Shown here: one piece after another, positions 23,245 through 23,776 of the stretch
Layout of the letters: every line of letters starts with the position of its first letter
Position numbering within the stretch: position 1 is the stretch's first letter
Source: Chloroflexi bacterium UBA4730
GTDB lineage: Bacteria > Chloroflexota > Limnocylindria > P2-11E
Reading direction: 5' to 3'
Length of the DNA stretch: 23,776 bases
NCBI GenBank assembly: GCA_002404155.1
Contig: DHJC01000035.1
Location: 1 to 23,776, forward strand
The notes under the pieces: model-generated
Seen by the model: the letters and a program-made list of their open reading frames with translations, nothing else
The model's database searches: none
What the model was told of the DNA's origin: nothing
Made by a program: the position numbers and the translations under genes

Positions 23245-23751
23245 CTGAGCGGAAGCGGGCCGCGGCGATCAACGCGGACTCCGGCGAGCAGCACGACGTC
23301 CGACTCGACTACGCCGCAGCCGCGCCCGACGCCACCGAGGCCATGCGCGGACTCGAGAAGGTCGTCGGTCGAGCACGCTCGAGCCGCTCCTGCTTGAGCT
23401 CATCAAGCTTCGCGCTTCCCAGATCAATGGCTGTGCCTCCTGCGTGACATGCACACCAAGGACGCCCGGGCCATCGGCGAGGACGAGCAGCGGCTGTATC
23501 TGGTCGCCGTCTGGCGCGAGGCGCCGTTCTTCACATCGCGAGAGCGGGCAGCCCTGGCCTGGACCGAGGCGCTCACCCTGTTGCCCGAGACTGGCGCACC
23601 CGACGATGTCTACGAGGCGATGGCCCGCGAGTTCGACCCGCCCGAGCAGGTCGCGCTGACGCTGGCCATCGTGGCCATCAACGGCTGGAACCGTTTCTCT
23701 GTCGGCTTCCGGCGGCCGGTCGGCCATTACGTCTCGCACCGCCATCCCTAG
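23241..23751 (+). pseudogene. AhpD / carboxymuconolactone-decarboxylase-like protein, two frameshifts
   Basis: ATG 23241 reads MTERKRAAAINADSGEQHDV and TEAMRGLEKVVG. Near 23371 one base is missing; the text resumes TLEPLLLELIKLRASQINGC followed by ASCV. Near 23446 a second base, a G of GG, is missing; it then continues DMHTKDARAIGEDEQRLYLV to the stop at 23749-23751, including WREAPFFTSRERAALAWTEA and AIVAINGWNR. With both corrections the canonical CASCVDMH motif is restored and the protein is full length (about 170 residues). This family makes alkyl-hydroperoxidase or thiol-disulfide proteins. Bases 23752-23776 hold nothing recognisable. Confidence 0.8.
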
Positions 23752-23776
23752 CGGGTTACCGACAGGACATCGTTTC

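Overview
The window is high-GC bacterial DNA (a 60-base line I counted in the aconitase gene is 72% G+C), consistent with an uncultured soil, sediment or groundwater bacterium. The gene families do not fix the phylum. Intact metabolic and regulatory genes alternate with truncated, frameshifted or fused remnants, so it reads as a recombination-prone accessory region. Part of the damage may instead be sequence error, because almost every frameshift I could place is a single missing base.

Layout: (1) 1-1031, remnants: the 3' tail of a probable recombinase gene, a small lipoprotein-like gene, a possible zinc-ribbon fragment and a broken ParB-like domain. (2) 1032-7282, the metabolic core: a minus-strand operon behind one well-formed promoter encoding an IclR regulator, a UbiD-family (de)carboxylase, a NagD-like HAD phosphatase and the two catalytic halves of a phenylphosphate-synthase-like enzyme (PpsA-like with the phospho-histidine domain, PpsB-like with the ATP-grasp domain). 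The inferred logic is to phosphorylate a phenol-like substrate, then (de)carboxylate it with prenylated FMN. (3) 7360-7845, a divergent FMN-binding split-barrel protein. (4) 7939-11738, a very large class III cyclase / AAA / TPR signalling gene between two near-identical direct repeats, which are further copies of the recombinase tail. (5) 11772-13294, a minus-strand hemerythrin, cupin and broken propeller-like gene. (6) 13519-14646, a cytochrome P450.

(7) 14754-17823, a probable insertion-sequence end, an acetyltransferase remnant and aconitase AcnA. (8) About 17838-18520, a block of about 48% G+C with a DUF488 gene and a stub of a uracil-DNA-glycosylase-like gene, apparently acquired from another genome. 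(9) 18582-20481, three more hemerythrin-like genes (two damaged) around a second cupin. (10) 20499-21983, a fused cytochrome b / molybdopterin oxidoreductase. (11) 22131-23751, an NDH-2 remnant, a DinB-family gene and an AhpD/carboxymuconolactone-decarboxylase-like gene with two frameshifts.

The best candidates for new biology are the compact IclR-UbiD-HAD-PpsA-PpsB operon, with its internal hairpin repeats and operator-like palindrome, and the recombinase-tail repeats that bracket the cyclase gene and supply its last codons. I see no tRNA, rRNA or CRISPR array.
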